A stretch of DNA of 32,117 nucleotides from Deltaproteobacteria bacterium (lineage in GTDB: Bacteria; Bdellovibrionota_C; UBA2361; OMII01): the NCBI GenBank assembly GCA_947467385.1, contig CANIHJ010000017.1, positions 1 through 32,117 of the forward strand, in the 5' to 3' direction. Shown piece after piece: positions 29,735-32,117 of this stretch (position 1 is the stretch's first letter; the number at the start of each line of letters is the position of its first letter). A program made the translations under genes and the position numbers. The notes below the pieces were generated by a model. The model did no database searches. It worked only from the letters and a program-made list of their open reading frames with translations, and was not told where the DNA came from.

Positions 29735-31714
29735 ATGTCTGATTCGCAGTACTCTCACAAGCTTTCCGCCGGCGGGCTCTTGGTAGCCCTAGGCATCATC
29801 TATGGAGACATCGGGACCTCCCCGCTCTACGTGCTGAAAGCTGTTGCGGGAATGCGCCCAATCACCGAGGGCGTCATCCTCGGCTCCCTCTCATGCATTG
29901 TGTGGACCCTCACCCTTCTGACGACGGTGAAGTATGTGCTGCTAACGCTGCGGGCCGACAACCGCGGTGAGGGCGGAATCTTTGCGCTCTACGCCCTCGT
30001 CCGAAAGAACGCGCGCTGGCTGCTGGTTCCCGCCATCATCGGCGGAAGCGCCCTGCTCGCGGACGGAATCATCACTCCGCCGATCTCGGTTTCCTCGGCG
30101 GTCGAGGGGCTCCGCGCAATCTACCCAGGCATCAACACCGTGCCGATAGTAATCATGATCCTCACTGGACTATTCTCGATACAGCACTTCGGGACGAAGA
30201 TCGTCGGCAACTCATTCGGCCCAATCATGACCGGCTGGTTTCTGATGCTCGCCGTGCTCGGCCTCTCGTGGGTCATCCCGCACCCGGAGGTCCTGAAAGC
30301 CCTCAACCCGATGTACGCCCTCAAACTCCTCTTCGGCACGGAGGACGGCTTCTGGATCTTGGGCGCCGTGTTTCTCTGTACCACGGGCGCAGAGGCCCTC
30401 TATTCCGACCTTGGGCACTGCGGCCGCAAAAACATCCAAGTGTCGTGGATGTTTGTGAAGACGGCCCTAATCCTCAACTACATGGGGCAAGGCGCGTGGC
30501 TCCTGAGCCGCGGCGGGGCTCCGCTGGCGGACGAAAATCCATTCTATGAGATCATGCCGCCGTGGTTCCTCCCCTTCGGAATCTTTGTGGCGACGCTCGC
30601 CGCGATTATAGCGAGCCAGGCGCTCATCAGCGGCTCATTCACGCTGGCCACAGAGGCGATGCGGCTTTCAGTGCTGCCCAAGGCGCGTATTTTGTACCCG
30701 ACCGTCCTGAAGGGCCAAACGTATGTGCCGGCTGTCAACCTGCTGCTCTTCTTGGGCTGCATCGTTGTCACGCTCTACTTTAAGGACTCCTCAAACATGG
30801 AAGCGGCGTACGGCCTTGCCATAACGCTCACCATGTTGATGACGACCGTACTCTTCTCCAACTACCTCCTGCGGCGCCGAGTCCCGCGCATCCTCGTTGC
30901 CCTCTATTTTGTCGTGTACCTCTCGATCGAGGGCGGCTTCCTCGGGGCGAACCTGCTCAAGATTCATCATGGCGGATGGTTTACGCTCATGATCGGCGGC
31001 GCCATTGCAGCCGTCATGTACCTTTGGAACGGTGGATCGCGGCTCAAGCTTGCGTACACGGAGTATGAGTCCCTGCCCCAGCACCTCCCGGCGCTTGAGG
31101 CGCTCAGCCGCGACCAGAGCGTGCCGAAATATGCGACCCACCTCGTCTACATGACCGGCGCCCCATTCCCCAAGCTCATTGAGACCAAGATCGTCTACTC
31201 CCTCTTCCGCATCCACCCAAAGCGGGCCGACGTCTACTGGTTCATCCACGTCAACGTGCTCGACGTCCCCTACACCATGGAATACGAGGTCACGACGCTC
31301 ATTCCGAAAAAGGTTTTCCGCGTCGACTTCAACCTGGGATTCCGCATCGAGCCGCGCATTAACATGTTTTTCAAGAAGGTCATCGAGGACATGGGAGAGC
31401 GGGGCGAAGTGGACCTCCTGAGCCGCTACGACTCGCTCCGCACGAGCGGCATCGCAGGCGATCAGCGCTTTGTCGTCCTTCACAAGGAGCTCTCCTACGA
31501 GAGCGACCTTCCGTGGCTTGATCGGCTTACGATTGAGGGGCACTTCCTGCTCAAGAAATTGAGCCTCTCCGAAGAGTCGAGCTTTGGGCTCGATACCTCT
31601 TCAGTCACAAAAGAGCTGGTGCCGCTCGTCCTCTCTCCAGTCCAGGACGTGGAGCTTCGCCGCATCGACGCCGATCACCAGCTCATGTCGATTCCCCATT
31701 CCAACAAGAGCTAG
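29735..31714 (+). CDS. kup: KUP-family potassium uptake permease
   Basis: A 659-residue protein, slightly longer than E. coli Kup (622). It takes up K+ by proton symport at the inner membrane. The N-terminal signature 'LGIIYGDIGTSPLYVLKA' (19-36) is the ion-binding helix 1. 'ADNRGEGGIFALYALVR' (about 74-90), 'ADGIITPPISV', 'YSDLGHCG' and 'AIIASQALISGSFTLATEAMRL' match conserved blocks. About 12 membrane helices occupy residues 1-430, followed by a long cytoplasmic tail ('ETKIVYSLFRIHPKRADVYW' onwards). GGAGG ends 15 bases before the ATG, rather far. An operator-like palindrome lies just upstream. Terminator candidate follows at 31761-31782. Confidence 0.95.
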   Translation: MSDSQYSHKLSAGGLLVALGIIYGDIGTSPLYVLKAVAGMRPITEGVILGSLSCIVWTLTLLTTVKYVLLTLRADNRGEGGIFALYALVRKNARWLLVPAIIGGSALLADGIITPPISVSSAVEGLRAIYPGINTVPIVIMILTGLFSIQHFGTKIVGNSFGPIMTGWFLMLAVLGLSWVIPHPEVLKALNPMYALKLLFGTEDGFWILGAVFLCTTGAEALYSDLGHCGRKNIQVSWMFVKTALILNYMGQGAWLLSRGGAPLADENPFYEIMPPWFLPFGIFVATLAAIIASQALISGSFTLATEAMRLSVLPKARILYPTVLKGQTYVPAVNLLLFLGCIVVTLYFKDSSNMEAAYGLAITLTMLMTTVLFSNYLLRRRVPRILVALYFVVYLSIEGGFLGANLLKIHHGGWFTLMIGGAIAAVMYLWNGGSRLKLAYTEYESLPQHLPALEALSRDQSVPKYATHLVYMTGAPFPKLIETKIVYSLFRIHPKRADVYWFIHVNVLDVPYTMEYEVTTLIPKKVFRVDFNLGFRIEPRINMFFKKVIEDMGERGEVDLLSRYDSLRTSGIAGDQRFVVLHKELSYESDLPWLDRLTIEGHFLLKKLSLSEESSFGLDTSSVTKELVPLVLSPVQDVELRRIDADHQLMSIPHSNKS

Positions 31715-31760
31715 AACCGCTGCCAGGAATTTACTTGTGTCCGAGATACAGCCTGGGCAC

Positions 31761-31782
31761 CCGAAGCCTTCGGCTCATTTTT
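31761..31782 (+). terminator. kup: weak intrinsic terminator after kup
   Basis: CCGAA (31761-31765), loop GCC, TTCGG (31769-31773), then CTCATTTTT. The stem is only five bases but is followed by five T, 47 bases after the kup stop. Plausible but not strong. Confidence 0.5.
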
Positions 31783-31852
31783 CAAACGCAGCAAAATGCC
31801 CACACATTCCGCCCGCATAATGCAAGCAATAACTTAACAAAGAGGAGTGTTC

Positions 31853-32053
31853 GTGGATGTGATACGAGTGCGTCCGAGCACCGTGAAACAACGCGTCGAG
31901 TGCTCGCTCCAACGAGAGACGACAAGCCCCGTGATCATCGGTACATTTCAGGGAAGAGACAACGTGCGGGGCTGGGGCGCGTTGCGACTTGCCGTCGAGC
32001 ACATCAGGTATCCACCCAAATGTGAGCTAGTGAACATTATATCATTATTATGA
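31853..32053 (+). CDS. possible 66-residue hypothetical protein
   Basis: A frame of 66 codons from GTG 31853 to TGA 32051. GAGGAG ends five bases before that GTG, a good ribosome site. The product begins 'VDVIRVRPSTVKQRVECSLQ' and contains 'SPVIIGTFQG', 'GWGALRLAVEHIRYPPKCEL' and the hydrophobic end 'VNIISLL'. Two Cys and several beta-like runs suggest a small folded domain, but I recognise no family. GTG 31847, two codons upstream, is an alternative. Composition is acceptable though less typical than other genes here, so non-coding leader DNA for a gene beyond the edge is a real alternative. Confidence 0.38.
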   Translation: MDVIRVRPSTVKQRVECSLQRETTSPVIIGTFQGRDNVRGWGALRLAVEHIRYPPKCELVNIISLL

Positions 32054-32059
32054 ACGGGG

Positions 32060-32116
32060 GACGGAGAAACGAGGGCCTGTAGACTCCCACCTAAGCTCCG
32101 TCGGATCTCCTGACGG
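32060..32116 (+). other. competing hairpins at the right edge
   Basis: GACGGAG (32060-32066) can pair with CTCCGTC (32096-32102), a seven-base stem. CCGTC (32098-32102) can instead pair with GACGG (32112-32116). The two share the middle segment and exclude each other, as in riboswitches or attenuators, but the window ends before any downstream gene can be seen. This completes the 403-base gap after kup, which otherwise holds the terminator and possible small ORF above. Confidence 0.3.
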
Positions 32117-32117
32117 G

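Noticed and set aside
30791-31543. A 250-codon minus-strand open frame inside kup
   Set aside because: Acidic, low-complexity shadow of the Kup cytoplasmic tail.
1-32117. CRISPR arrays, insertion sequences or phage genes
   Set aside because: No regularly spaced repeats, transposase or integrase motifs, or terminal inverted repeats were seen on reading both strands.

Overview
The window reads as chromosomal DNA of a Gram-negative bacterium with about 55-60% GC by eye. Many products carry signal peptides or lipoboxes, and there are Skp/OmpH, OmpA-like and DsbA-type envelope proteins. A DUF6178 protein and a small 'FSFxWVCExLxLD' protein resemble families I associate with the former Deltaproteobacteria. 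That lineage is an inference. I saw no tRNA, rRNA, CRISPR array, insertion sequence, phage or plasmid gene.

Layout. 1-2226: a left-truncated protein with a DHH motif, a secreted protein with an apparent one-base frameshift, a small periplasmic CPPC thioredoxin-like protein, and a convergent 52-codon gene. 2454-5470: SIMPL protein, methylmalonyl-CoA epimerase, then a Cys-rich secreted protein overlapping a membrane-anchored SGNH hydrolase. 5573-8874: purE-purK, a YceI-like secreted protein and a Sua5-type threonylcarbamoyl-AMP synthase. 8871-10723 (minus): infC, starting at TTG behind a perfect AGGAGG, overlaps a DUF6178 gene. 10822-12620: three unknown proteins separated by a bidirectional terminator. 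12658-12960: an isolated unit for a 31-residue hydrophobic/basic peptide. 12993-16223: fumC, Skp, a small secreted protein and a HAD phosphatase. 16266-18215: RecQ. 18225-27086 (minus): POT transporter, rpiA, VKOR-DsbA fusion, a small unknown, an OmpA-like lipoprotein, an M16 pair (one lacking the zinc motif, one intact) and a receiver-histidine kinase. 27167-31714: fabD, trhO (minus), an orphan FlgM-like protein and kup. 31715-32117: a possible small ORF and alternative hairpins.

How it fits together. Housekeeping functions (purine synthesis, t6A tRNA modification, translation initiation, fumarase, pentose phosphate, fatty-acid initiation, tRNA U34 hydroxylation, K+ uptake) are interspersed with envelope genes: Skp chaperone, disulfide formation (VKOR-DsbA, CPPC protein), outer-membrane lipoprotein and periplasmic proteases. 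The most unusual items are the 31-residue peptide unit, the 52-codon gene, the infC-DUF6178 coupling, the frameshift at 1030-1033, the M16 pair, and starts that lack a Shine-Dalgarno sequence but have a -10-like hexamer just upstream. No complete new defence or mobile system is evident.
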